Source: Stutzerimonas stutzeri (GTDB lineage Bacteria; Pseudomonadota; Gammaproteobacteria; Pseudomonadales; Pseudomonadaceae). From it: a stretch of DNA of 64,000 nt. The stretch is taken from NCBI GenBank assembly GCA_002339675.1, contig DDKB01000023.1, positions 62,001 through 126,000 of the forward strand, written 5' to 3'. Position numbers and translations under genes: made by a program. The notes beneath the pieces were generated by a model. That model made no database searches, was not told where the DNA came from, and worked only from the letters and a program-made list of their open reading frames with translations. Below are positions 8,575-16,998 of this stretch, piece after piece. Positions within the stretch are counted from its first letter, which is position 1. Each line of letters begins with the position of its first letter.

Positions 8575-9765
8575 TCAGAGCGCGGCGCGCCCCAGCGGGT
8601 CGGCGAGCCGGTAGCTGGTTACGGCGCTCAGCAGCAGCCCCGCGAAGGCCAGCAGGCCGCCGACCAGCCCGATGTTGGCGAGCCCCAAATGCTGGGTGAC
8701 CAGGCTGCCCAGCAGCGCGCCGCCGCCGATGCCGACGTTGTAGATGCCGGAAAACATCGCCATCGCCACGTCGGTTGCATCGCGGGCCAGGTCGAGCACC
8801 CGGCCCTGCTGGGCCAGACCGAAGCACATCCCCGCGATTCCCCAGACCAGCACCACGGCGCCCAGCCAGGCGCTGTCACGCGCGGCCGGCAGCAGGAGCA
8901 GCAGGCAGCTGCCCATGGCCAGCATCGCCACCAGCGGAAACGCCCGCGGGTGGCGGGCGCTGTAGCGGCTGAACAGTGCCGACCCGAGCAGCCCGGCACC
9001 ACCGAAAAGGAGCAGCAGAACGGTGGTCATGTCGCCGCTGAGATGGCCCACGACCTGCGCAAAGGGTTCGATGTAGGTATAGGCGGTGAACTGCGCGGTG
9101 ATCACCAGGGCCGTCAGTACGTAGGCCGTGACCAGCGCCGGGCGCCGGAACAGCGCCGGCAGGCTGCGCAGGGAGCCGGAATTCTGGCTGGGCAGCAGCG
9201 GCAGCGTGCGCGCCAGGCAGACCGCCACCAGAGCGGCGACCGCGGCAATCGAGAGAAAAGTCATGCGCCAATCGAGCAGCGCCCCGACCACGCGCCCCAA
9301 CGGAATGCCCAGCACCATCGCCAGGGCACTGCCGGTGGCGAGCAGGCCGAGCGCCTGCGCCTGCCGGCCCGGTGGCGCGACGCGCACCGCCAGCGACGCG
9401 GTGATCGACCAGAACACGGCGTGCGCCAGGGCGATACCGATGCGGCTGAGCATCAGCATGGCGAAGCTCGACGCCAGGCTCGACAGCAGATGGCTGCCGA
9501 TGAACACCGCAAACACGATGATCAGCAGCGAGCGCCGCTCGATGTTGCGGGTCAGCAGCATCATCGGCAGCGACATCAGCGCCACCACCCAGGCATAGAG
9601 CGTCAGCATCAGCCCGACCTGCGCCGGTGGCATGTCGAACGAGCGGCCAATGTCGCTGAGCAGCGCGACCGGGACGAACTCGGTGGTGTTGAAGATAAAG
9701 GCGGCCAGCGCCAGGGCGACGACGCTGAGCCAGCGCCCGGCATGCGGGGGTTGCGGTTCGTTCAT
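8575..9765 (-). CDS. sotB: Sugar efflux transporter SotB, MFS
   Basis: This 396-residue, 12-helix major facilitator aligns well by eye with E. coli SotB (YdeA). Shared stretches are AAFIFNTTEFVPVALLSDI, YAWVVALMSLPMMLLT, AHAVFWSITASLAVR and DATDVAMAMFSGIYNVGIG. In E. coli the protein exports arabinose and related sugars or IPTG and limits their accumulation. The natural substrate here is not known. It converges on the chemoreceptor gene with 21 bp between stops. No clear Shine-Dalgarno sequence precedes the ATG at 9765. Confidence 0.88.
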   Translation of the reverse strand: MNEPQPPHAGRWLSVVALALAAFIFNTTEFVPVALLSDIGRSFDMPPAQVGLMLTLYAWVVALMSLPMMLLTRNIERRSLLIIVFAVFIGSHLLSSLASSFAMLMLSRIGIALAHAVFWSITASLAVRVAPPGRQAQALGLLATGSALAMVLGIPLGRVVGALLDWRMTFLSIAAVAALVAVCLARTLPLLPSQNSGSLRSLPALFRRPALVTAYVLTALVITAQFTAYTYIEPFAQVVGHLSGDMTTVLLLLFGGAGLLGSALFSRYSARHPRAFPLVAMLAMGSCLLLLLPAARDSAWLGAVVLVWGIAGMCFGLAQQGRVLDLARDATDVAMAMFSGIYNVGIGGGALLGSLVTQHLGLANIGLVGGLLAFAGLLLSAVTSYRLADPLGRAAL

Positions 9766-10011
9766 GTGGGCATGGGATCGGCGAGGCCGTCAGCAGTCGC
9801 GCCTTTGCAATGGACGCTCGGCACGCAGCGGCGATGAGAACAGGAACCGGCCGGCGAAGCGGCGAACGCCCGACGCCTCCAGGAAGCGCCGGGAAGCAGC
9901 ATCGGGTGTAAAAGGGACGACGGCAGGTCGGGCGGCGCGGATTCTACGCCCGGGGCCGGTCGCTGTCAGGTGCGTGCGGTACCCGTCGACCGGCGGCAAC
10001 GGATGGTTCCG

Positions 10012-10449
10012 TTATTCGTTGAAGTAGGCGCGAGCGCGGGCGACTTCGGCGGCGGTCGGCTTGTAGCTGATCCACTGGTCGCCTTCGTTCTTCTTGTAGC
10101 GCACCACGCCTTGCGCCACGTCGAATTCGTAGAAGGGATAGACCTCGCGCAGGTTGTAGAACGCCGCCGGCGCGAAGAACAGGATGTCGGCTGCCAGGTA
10201 GCCGCCGTTGAACTTGAGCGGCACCAGGCCGTACATCGGCTCCATGCCCGGTTGCGTGGCGCGGAAGCGGTACTGGCCGAAGCTGGTGGCCTTGTAGGTC
10301 TTGCTGATTGGATTCTTCAACACCAGCGGTGCATCGTCGTTGATCTTGACCGCCAGGCTCGGGTCGCTCGAGTGCAATGAGGTGGTAGCGGTACAGGCGG
10401 ACAGTAGCGCGGCGAACAGCGGCAGTGCCAGGCGTGAGGCGGTATTCAT
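10012..10449 (-). CDS. Uncharacterised lipoprotein
   Basis: The 145-residue protein starts MNTASRLALPLFAALLSAC, a clear lipoprotein signal with the lipobox cysteine near residue 19. The mature part carries a conserved-looking core (NPISKTYKATSFGQYRFRAT, then GGYLAADILFFAPAAFYNLR) and ends in an acidic/aromatic segment. I do not recognise a named family. The start at 10449 is chosen because AAGGGA lies upstream and the signal peptide begins there; the frame is open for another 23 codons. It lies alone, divergent from the SDR gene at 10698. Confidence 0.75.
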   Translation of the reverse strand: MNTASRLALPLFAALLSACTATTSLHSSDPSLAVKINDDAPLVLKNPISKTYKATSFGQYRFRATQPGMEPMYGLVPLKFNGGYLAADILFFAPAAFYNLREVYPFYEFDVAQGVVRYKKNEGDQWISYKPTAAEVARARAYFNE

Positions 10450-10697
10450 CGATTCAATCCCTTGCAGGTGGTAGGCGTGGACGGCCCGAGCGGCCCTGCG
10501 CTGGGGTCCGGCGGCCATCCTTGGCGGGCGGCACTATAGGCCAGAGGGTGTTAATGGCCAAGCGCCATCGTCGCATGAGGCGCGCTTTCCGATTACCGGT
10601 GAGCCGCACTTCGCCATTCGGCACCCGACCGAAACTTTCCCGGCGGACACCAGCCGTATTTACAGGCTCTACGATCCATCACCTGCCCGGAGTGCTT

Positions 10698-11561
10698 ATG
10701 GCTTACCCGAAGATTCACGCGCAAAAGCAGGACCGCCTACCCGGCCTGGAACGCGAAATGGACCCGCCGGCCGAATTCATCCGCGACGATTACAAGGGCA
10801 GCGGCAAGCTGGCCGGCAAGGTCGCGCTGGTCAGCGGCGGCGACAGCGGCATCGGCCGGGCCGCCGCGCTGCACTTCGCCCGCGAAGGCGCCGACGTGGC
10901 GATCCTGTATTTCGACGAGCACGCGGATGCCGAAGACGCCAAGCGGCTGATCGAGGCTGAGGGCCGGCGCTGCCTGGCACTGGCCGGCGACATCCGCGAC
11001 AGCGCTTTCTGCAAAGACGCTGTGGCAAAGACCATCGAAGCCTTTGGCCACCTGGACGTGCTGGTCAACAACGCCGGGCGCCAGGAAGTCCAGACCCGGC
11101 TGGAAGACATCACTGATGAGCAGTGGGAGAACACCTTCGCCACCAACATCCATGGCTATTTCTACCTGACCCGCGCTGCCCTGCACCACCTCAAGGCCGG
11201 TGCCTCGATCATCAACACCACCTCGATCAACTCGTTCATTGGCCATCCGATGCTGGTCGACTACACCGCGACCAAGGGCGCCATCGACGGCTTCACCCGT
11301 GCCCTGTCGCAACAGCTGATCGAACGCGACATCCGCGTCAATCAGATCGCCCCCGGGCCCATCTGGACCCCGCTGCAACCGGCGACCCTGGGCAAGCACG
11401 ATCCGCAGATGCTCGAGGACTTCGGCAGCCAGATGCCCATGGGCCGATGCGGCCAGCCATCCGAGCTGGGTCCGGCCTACGTCTACCTCGCCTGCAAGGA
11501 CTCGTCTTACGTCAGCGGCCAGACCATCCATATCAACGGCGGCAAGGTGGTCAACGGGTGA
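10698..11561 (+). CDS. SDR family oxidoreductase (YghA / general stress protein 39 type)
   Basis: The 287-residue short-chain dehydrogenase has the extended N terminus typical of the YghA/YdaD group (MAYPKIHAQKQDRLPGLERE). It then shows the cofactor motif SGGDSGIGRAAA, NNAGRQ, the catalytic Ser in NTTSIN and the YTATK catalytic pair. GGAG lies 6 nt before the ATG at 10698; the long upstream extension in the same frame is not coding. Family members are stress-induced NAD(P)-dependent enzymes with poorly known substrates. The next gene on the same strand encodes a stress-type protein, so the two may be co-regulated. Confidence 0.88.
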   Translation: MAYPKIHAQKQDRLPGLEREMDPPAEFIRDDYKGSGKLAGKVALVSGGDSGIGRAAALHFAREGADVAILYFDEHADAEDAKRLIEAEGRRCLALAGDIRDSAFCKDAVAKTIEAFGHLDVLVNNAGRQEVQTRLEDITDEQWENTFATNIHGYFYLTRAALHHLKAGASIINTTSINSFIGHPMLVDYTATKGAIDGFTRALSQQLIERDIRVNQIAPGPIWTPLQPATLGKHDPQMLEDFGSQMPMGRCGQPSELGPAYVYLACKDSSYVSGQTIHINGGKVVNG

Positions 11562-11740
11562 GGCCTGGCGCGAAGCTGCACCGGCGGGCCCTGCGTTAAC
11601 TGACGCATCAGGTAACGAGGCCGCGGGGAACCAACCGCTGTCGCCTTCGCCCAACCTCTACGGACGCGCGCCCGGCCACTGAGGCCGCGGCGCCACACGC
11701 CCACCAACCGCAGCTCGCCTGCGCATCGAGAGGTGACGTC

Positions 11741-12337
11741 ATGACCCAGATTCTCATCGCGGCCTTCGACCGCTACGCCGAAGCCGAGCACGTCAAGCGC
11801 GACCTCCTTGGCCGGGGCGTCAGCAGCGACGCCATCCAGATTTCCGCCTCGCTCAACCCCGAGACGGTCGACAGCAGCCGTGTGGAACTGGTCGGCGAAG
11901 CGCCGGACGAGGACGCGACGGTGGCCGAGAAGATCGGCAGCTTCTTCAGCAAGGTGTTCGGCGACGACGCCAACCAGCACGCCGGCCGCTACCCAGAAGC
12001 CGCCCGCCGCGGCTCGACCGTGGTGACCGTGACCCTGGCCGATGACCGCCTGGTGCCGATGGTCGAGCAAGCGATGACCGAGCACGGCGCTATCGACATC
12101 GATGAGCGCAGCGCCCGCTGGGGCACCGACGCGGCAACACCGGCCACCGCCAGTACCGAAACCCTGACCACCGGTTACCCCGACGCCACCTCGGTCAGCG
12201 AAGACGCCCGCAAGCTCGACGGCTCGGCGATGCCCGACCGCGGCGCAGACGAGGGCTCGATCCCCGGCCGCACCGCCAACGACAAGGCCGGGCGACGCGA
12301 CAACACCGCCGGCCGGGTGCGCATCATCCCGCGCTGA
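11741..12337 (+). CDS. Stress-type protein with N-terminal YflT/GS17M-like domain
   Basis: The 198-residue protein starts MTQILIAAFDRYAEAEHVKR, an alpha-beta fold start seen in heat/general-stress YflT-like proteins (dodecin-like alpha/beta, with a GSTVVTVTLADDRLVPMVEQ strand-helix near residue 90). The C-terminal 70 residues are low complexity (Thr, Ala, Asp, Gly) and probably disordered. AGAGGTGACGTC gives a strong ribosome-binding site. No catalytic motif is visible and the role is unknown. It lies 180 bp after the SDR gene and converges on the DUF72 gene. Confidence 0.7.
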   Translation: MTQILIAAFDRYAEAEHVKRDLLGRGVSSDAIQISASLNPETVDSSRVELVGEAPDEDATVAEKIGSFFSKVFGDDANQHAGRYPEAARRGSTVVTVTLADDRLVPMVEQAMTEHGAIDIDERSARWGTDAATPATASTETLTTGYPDATSVSEDARKLDGSAMPDRGADEGSIPGRTANDKAGRRDNTAGRVRIIPR

Positions 12338-12372
12338 TCCCCTGCCGCAATCCTGGGGAAGGGCTCGGACCG

Positions 12373-13098
12373 TCAGCCCAGGCGCTGCTGCAATGCCAGC
12401 GCATTGGCCGTCGCCGCGCCGCTGGCGGTGTTGTCGAAGATGCACCAGGTCGGCGTGTCGGCGGGCTCCTCCGCCAGGCGCGCGGCAAGCCGATTCAGGC
12501 ATTCGTCCGGATACGACGAGTAGTAGATACGCGGTGAGCCGTGCAGGCGGTAATAGCGCAACCCGGCCCACCCGCCGGGCGCGCCTGCCCCGGCAAAGGG
12601 CGCCGGATCGGCCGCGACCCGGGCGATATGTGCGTCCTCGAGCAGCGGTTCGGCGGCCAGCCAGCTCGGATGGCGCGGTTCGATGGCCAGCGGCCCCTCA
12701 TGCCGCGCGCGCAGCGCCTCGATGAACGCGGTGGCCAGCGCCGGCTCGTAGACCAGCGAGGGAGGCAACTGCAGCAACAGGCAACCGAGCGCGTCGCCCA
12801 GATGGGCGCACTCGTCAAGGAACCGCGCAAGGGGATCGCCGCAGTCGACCAGCCGTCGCTCGTGGCTGATGGCCTTGGGCATCTTCACGCAGAAGCGAAA
12901 GCCCTCCGGCACGCTGCCTGCCCAGCGCGCATAGGTTGCGGGGCGGTGCGGCCGGTAGAAGGAACTGTTGATCTCCACTGCCGGCAGGCGCGTCGCGTAG
13001 CGCGCGAGGTGCGTGCCCTCGCGCCCGAAGGCCGGCCACTGCTCGCGCGGCAGGCTCCAGCCGGCCGTACCGAGCCAGACCGGGTTGTGCTGATTCAT
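12373..13098 (-). CDS. DUF72 family protein (first of two)
   Basis: The 241-residue protein has DUF72 hallmarks: an N-terminal GTAGWSLPREQWPAF, then EINSSFYRPHRPATYARWA, FCVKMPKAISHE and LLLQLPPSLVY. The family has a TIM-barrel fold and no settled biochemical role. GGAG lies 6 nt before the ATG at 13098. It is divergent from the helicase gene. A second, shorter-matching DUF72 gene lies at 36376-37239. Confidence 0.88.
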   Translation of the reverse strand: MNQHNPVWLGTAGWSLPREQWPAFGREGTHLARYATRLPAVEINSSFYRPHRPATYARWAGSVPEGFRFCVKMPKAISHERRLVDCGDPLARFLDECAHLGDALGCLLLQLPPSLVYEPALATAFIEALRARHEGPLAIEPRHPSWLAAEPLLEDAHIARVAADPAPFAGAGAPGGWAGLRYYRLHGSPRIYYSSYPDECLNRLAARLAEEPADTPTWCIFDNTASGAATANALALQQRLG

Positions 13099-13290
13099 CG
13101 CGGCTCCGGTTCAGTGCTGCTATGCAGAGGACCTGCGCGAGGCCGCCGGCGATCCCCTGGCCGGCCCGACGGTCGCCGTCGACGGCTCTTGGCAGGGTGA
13201 TCAGCCGACGCAAGGACGCCCGTGGCGGGCTCGTATTGCGCGGCTCGATTGTCCAAACTGGCAGCATTCCTGATCAGAGAGGCGTCGATC

Positions 13291-15726
13291 ATGCGCAAGG
13301 CCGAAGCCAAGCACCGCCACAGCCCGTCATCCGAGAGGCTGCAACGCTTCCTCGCCTGGACCGCCGAGCGCCACCCCGACTTCGCGCCCAAGAAGCAGCA
13401 CCCTGACAAGTGGTTCACCAGCTATCTGGGCCATCAACCGCCGGAGATCGGCCGAGCGGCACGGCTGTTCTGGCTCGGCCTGGACGCGCCCACGGTCGAG
13501 GCGAACCTGGAGCAGCCGGACCCGACGACCCTGATCGGGCGTTTGCTGAACCGCGACGTCAATGACTTCAGCTGCACGGTGGACATCTTCGGCGTGGAGA
13601 AGACGCTCGACGGCGGCCCGGTGCAATCACTGCTCGAGCCCGAGCTGGCCCTGCGCATCGACGACAGCCATTCGTCCGACGATTTCGAGCGCCAGGTCTG
13701 CGCCGCGATCCAGGCACGGGTGCGCGGTCGCCTGCAGGTACTTGAGAAGCCCTTCGCACAGTTCAGCGACGAGCAGAAGACCCAGTGCCTGGCGCGGCTA
13801 CCCGACCGGTTGTCGCGCCTGGACGACTTTGCCGCGCGCGCGGTGGACATCGTCAACGAGGTCGCCCACGAGCTGCGCTATGTGATCGAGCTGCGCCACG
13901 GCGAGGTCGCCCTGGACATGCAGCGGCGCATCCCCGGCGGCCAGGGGCATGTGCTCAGCGACCGGGAAGTCGCCGCGCTCAAGGATGAAGACCGGCAGGC
14001 CATGAACGCCAAGTTCGAGATGATGATCGAGGAAGCGCAGGACTTCGACCTGCAGCTGCTCGGCGAAAAGCGTCTTACCGAAGTCTTCATGATGGAGCCG
14101 AAAAAGCTGCGCCGGACCATCCGCTTCGCCCGCGAGGACAACCGCGAGAAAATGGCCTTCGCCGTGCTGCTGGAAAACAACCCGCGCTTCATGCACTACC
14201 ACCAGCTCTATGCCGCGCGGCGCATCACCCGCACCTGGACCGCCCTGCTTGGCCCGACCAACAGCGGCAAGACGCACCGAGCGATCGAGGCCATGACCGG
14301 CGTCGAACACGCGATCTACCTCTCGCCGCTGCGCCTGATGGCACTGGAAAACCAGGAACGCATCGAATCCATGAGCGTGCCCTGCTCGCTCATCACCGGC
14401 GAGGAAGAAGTCATCCGCGAGGGCGCCACGCACTACTGCTGCACGGTCGAGGAATTCGCCCGCTTCCGCCATGAATCCTGGGACGTGGTGGTCATCGACG
14501 AGGTGCAGATGATGGCCGACTCGCAGCGCGGCTGGGCCTGGGTCGACGCGCTGGTCAGTGCCTACACGCAGGACCTGATCATGACCGGGCCGGAGCTGAT
14601 CCAGCCGTCGCTCCAAACGCTGTGCAACCTCTGCGAAGACCAACTCGTGGTCAAGCGCACCAAGCGCCTGTCTCCGGTTGACGTGGCGCGCCGTTCCACC
14701 ACCCTCAAACAGCTCGACGCCGGCTCCATGCTGGTGGCCTTCAGCCGCAAGACGGTACTGGAGTTGAAGGCGATGCTGGAAATGACCGGCAAACGGGTTT
14801 CGGTCGTCTACGGCGCCCTGTCGCCGGAAGTGCGCCGCGAGCAGGCGCGCCGCTTTCGCGAAGGCGAGTCGGACATCATGGTCGCCACCGATGCCGTCGG
14901 CATGGGCCTCAACCTGCCGGCGCACACCCTGTGCTTCTACACCGACGAGAAGTACGACGGCATCCAGAACCGCCAGCTCAAGGTGCAGGAGGTCAAGCAG
15001 ATCGGCGGCCGCGCCGGACGTTTCGGCCACCACGACAGCGGCCTGATCACCGCGCTCGACGGCCAGACCCTGCAGTCGATCAAGCGGCTGTTCCACAGCG
15101 CTGACCTGCCGGTGGACCTGTCGCAGTTCCAGGTGCGCCCGTCCATCGAACACCTGCAGGCCATCAGTGAGCTGATGAACGAACCGAGCCTGCTGCGTGC
15201 CTGGCTGACCTTCAACCGCAACATCAACTACGGCGACGAATTCATTTCGATCCTGCCCGACGAACTGGCCGAGTGGATCAAGCTGATCGACGACCCGACC
15301 ATCGACCTGCCGTTGCGCTGGATCTTTGCCTGCACGCCGATCCGCGGTGGCCTCGACAGCCCGGCCAGCCACCATGCCCAGCAGTGGCTGAAAAAGGTCG
15401 CTCAGGACAAAGAGATCGCCCTGCCGCGGCTGGTCATCGATGCTGACCTGGCAAGCCTGGAAAGCGCGCTGCACGTCATCGAAACCTACCTGCACCTGGC
15501 GCGTACGCTGCCGGCGCACTTCCCGGCGCTGGAGCAGGCCGAGCAGCACCGCAGCCTGCTCAACGGTGCCATCACCCGCGAACTGTCGCGCCAGCGCAAG
15601 CCACGCAGTTCGGATCGGCGCAAGCTCTCGGGCGGCAACCGTCAGTGCCAGCAATGCGGCAGGGCCATGCCCGTGGCGGGCCGGCAGTTCCGGTTGTGTC
15701 AGGGCTGTTTCAAGGCCAAGCGATAA
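13291..15726 (+). CDS. Suv3-like superfamily 2 RNA helicase with C-terminal zinc-ribbon-like motif
   Basis: The 811-residue protein has an N-terminal region of about 310 residues without recognised motifs, then an SF2 helicase core. The core shows Walker A GPTNSGKT near residue 321, a DEVQ motif II (VVIDEVQMM near 401), motif V ATDAVGMGLNLP near 531 and motif VI QIGGRAGRFG near 571. This arrangement and the DEVQ box are typical of the mitochondrial RNA helicase SUV3 and its bacterial relatives. The C terminus has two CxxC pairs (CQQC and CQGC, about 785-805) that could bind zinc. AGAGAGG precedes the ATG at 13291. The likely role is RNA unwinding, perhaps with a 3'-5' exonuclease; no partner is adjacent. 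Confidence 0.85.
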   Translation: MRKAEAKHRHSPSSERLQRFLAWTAERHPDFAPKKQHPDKWFTSYLGHQPPEIGRAARLFWLGLDAPTVEANLEQPDPTTLIGRLLNRDVNDFSCTVDIFGVEKTLDGGPVQSLLEPELALRIDDSHSSDDFERQVCAAIQARVRGRLQVLEKPFAQFSDEQKTQCLARLPDRLSRLDDFAARAVDIVNEVAHELRYVIELRHGEVALDMQRRIPGGQGHVLSDREVAALKDEDRQAMNAKFEMMIEEAQDFDLQLLGEKRLTEVFMMEPKKLRRTIRFAREDNREKMAFAVLLENNPRFMHYHQLYAARRITRTWTALLGPTNSGKTHRAIEAMTGVEHAIYLSPLRLMALENQERIESMSVPCSLITGEEEVIREGATHYCCTVEEFARFRHESWDVVVIDEVQMMADSQRGWAWVDALVSAYTQDLIMTGPELIQPSLQTLCNLCEDQLVVKRTKRLSPVDVARRSTTLKQLDAGSMLVAFSRKTVLELKAMLEMTGKRVSVVYGALSPEVRREQARRFREGESDIMVATDAVGMGLNLPAHTLCFYTDEKYDGIQNRQLKVQEVKQIGGRAGRFGHHDSGLITALDGQTLQSIKRLFHSADLPVDLSQFQVRPSIEHLQAISELMNEPSLLRAWLTFNRNINYGDEFISILPDELAEWIKLIDDPTIDLPLRWIFACTPIRGGLDSPASHHAQQWLKKVAQDKEIALPRLVIDADLASLESALHVIETYLHLARTLPAHFPALEQAEQHRSLLNGAITRELSRQRKPRSSDRRKLSGGNRQCQQCGRAMPVAGRQFRLCQGCFKAKR

Positions 15727-15803
15727 CGTCCTCCGACGCCGCCCCGCCGCGGAGCGGACACCCAGAGCCCCGCATCCTACGAGGCCGCCACGACAACCGC
15801 TCA

Positions 15804-16431
15804 TGTAGGAGCAGGCTCTGCCTGCGACCACGTGCCAAAGCCGACACCAACGCGAAATCCACGCCCACAGGTCGCGGGCAGAGCCCGCTCCTACAGGGGC
15901 GTGCTCCACGCAGAACCGCTTTATGTAGGAGCAGGCTCTGCCTGCGACCGCATGCCAAACCCGACACCAACGTGAAATCCACGCCCACAGGTCGCGGGCT
16001 GAGCCCGCTCCTACAGGGGTTTGCATCACGCAGAACCGCTTTGTGTAGGAGCAGGCTCTGCCTGCGACCACGCGCCCAAGCCCGACACCAACGCGAAATC
16101 CGCACCCACAGGTCGCGGGCAGAGCCCGCTTCTACAGGGGCGTGCTCCGCGCAGAACCGCTTTATGTAGGAGCAGGCCCTGCCTGCGACCACGTGCCCAA
16201 GCCCGACACCAATGCGAAACCCACACCCACAGGTCGCGGGCAGAGCCCGCTCCTACAGGGGTGTGCTTCACGCAGAACCGCTTTGGAGGAGCAGGCTCTG
16301 CCTGCGACCACGTGCCCAAGCCCAGCACCAACGCAAAATCCACACCCACAGGTCGCGGGCAGAGCCCGCTCCTACAGGGGCGTGCTCCGCGCAGCACCGC
16401 TTTATGTAGGAGCAGACTCTGCCTGCGACCA
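15804..16431. repeat. Tandem array of about 120-bp units, each an inverted pair of REP elements
   Basis: Five units start at about 15805, 15925, 16045, 16166 and 16285, and a half unit starts at 16406. Each begins with a REP-like GTAGGAGCAGGCTCTGCCTG and continues through a spacer (GACACCAACGCGAAATCCAC). It then contains the reverse REP (GGTCGCGGGCAGAGCCCGCT, then CCTACAGGGG) and a link containing CGCAGAACCGCTTT. Unit length is 119-121 bp with scattered point changes; the fifth unit has a small deletion that turns TGTAGGAG into GGAGGAG. Open frames crossing the array encode only the repeat translation (for example SRLCLRPRA) and are not genes. Confidence 0.93.
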
Positions 16432-16512
16432 TTCGGCGCGGCGGCGGGACTGCGATGGATCGACCGGCCGCGCAGGGCCTCTAGATGTTTGACAGCATCA
16501 AGGGAGCAGGCC

Positions 16513-16962
16513 ATGAGCGATCCGCACAATCTCCAGCGCTTCGTCGAGGCGCAGCAGCCGTTGTATGAGCAGGCGCTCGCCGAGTTGCGGGCGGGACGCA
16601 AGCAGAGCCATTGGATGTGGTTCATCTTTCCGCAGGTAGCCGGTCTCGGGAGCAGTGCCATGGCGCAGCGCTATGCGATCGGAGGGCGCGACGAGGCGGT
16701 CGCTTATCTGCGCCACCCGCTGCTCGGCCCTCGGCTGGAGCAGTGCGCCGAGGCGCTGCTGATGCATCCCGACCGCTCCGCGCGGCAGATCCTCGGCTCG
16801 CCGGACGACCTGAAGTTGCGCTCGAGCATGACGCTGTTCAACGCGGTCGCGCCCGAACGGCCACCATTCCAGGCGGTGCTGGCGACGTTCTATGAGGGTC
16901 AGCCAGACGACTCGACGCTGTCTCGACTGCGCTCGGTAGGCGCGCCCGGGCAGGTGCGTTAG
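16513..16962 (+). CDS. DUF1810 family protein
   Basis: The 149-residue protein has the full DUF1810 pattern: LQRFVEAQQPLYEQALAELR, the signature KQSHWMWFIFPQ, and GRDEAVAYLRHPLLGPRL. It also has SPDDLKLRSSMTLF. The family is small, cytosolic and of unknown biochemical function. Family length is usually about 140 residues, so the gene is complete. AGGGAG lies upstream of the ATG at 16513. The same frame is open through the repeat array upstream, but that part is repeat translation. The gene begins about 80 bp after the end of the array. Confidence 0.88.
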   Translation: MSDPHNLQRFVEAQQPLYEQALAELRAGRKQSHWMWFIFPQVAGLGSSAMAQRYAIGGRDEAVAYLRHPLLGPRLEQCAEALLMHPDRSARQILGSPDDLKLRSSMTLFNAVAPERPPFQAVLATFYEGQPDDSTLSRLRSVGAPGQVR

Positions 16963-16998
16963 GCTTCGGCGATTCCCCATCAATCGCACAGGCCGCCC

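Noticed and set aside
13798..16071. 757-codon minus-strand open frame antisense to the helicase gene
   Set aside because: It mirrors the third-codon-position GC bias of the helicase, has arginine/valine/glutamine-rich low-complexity composition and begins in the REP array translation.
15804..16431. Possible CRISPR array
   Set aside because: Units are about 120 bp, the spacer parts are themselves repeated, and each unit is an inverted REP pair; there are no unique 30-nt spacers or cas genes.
15710..16661. Open frames crossing the REP array on both strands
   Set aside because: Their sequence is the repeat translated over and over (for example SRLCLRPRA); the only real gene is DUF1810 from 16513.
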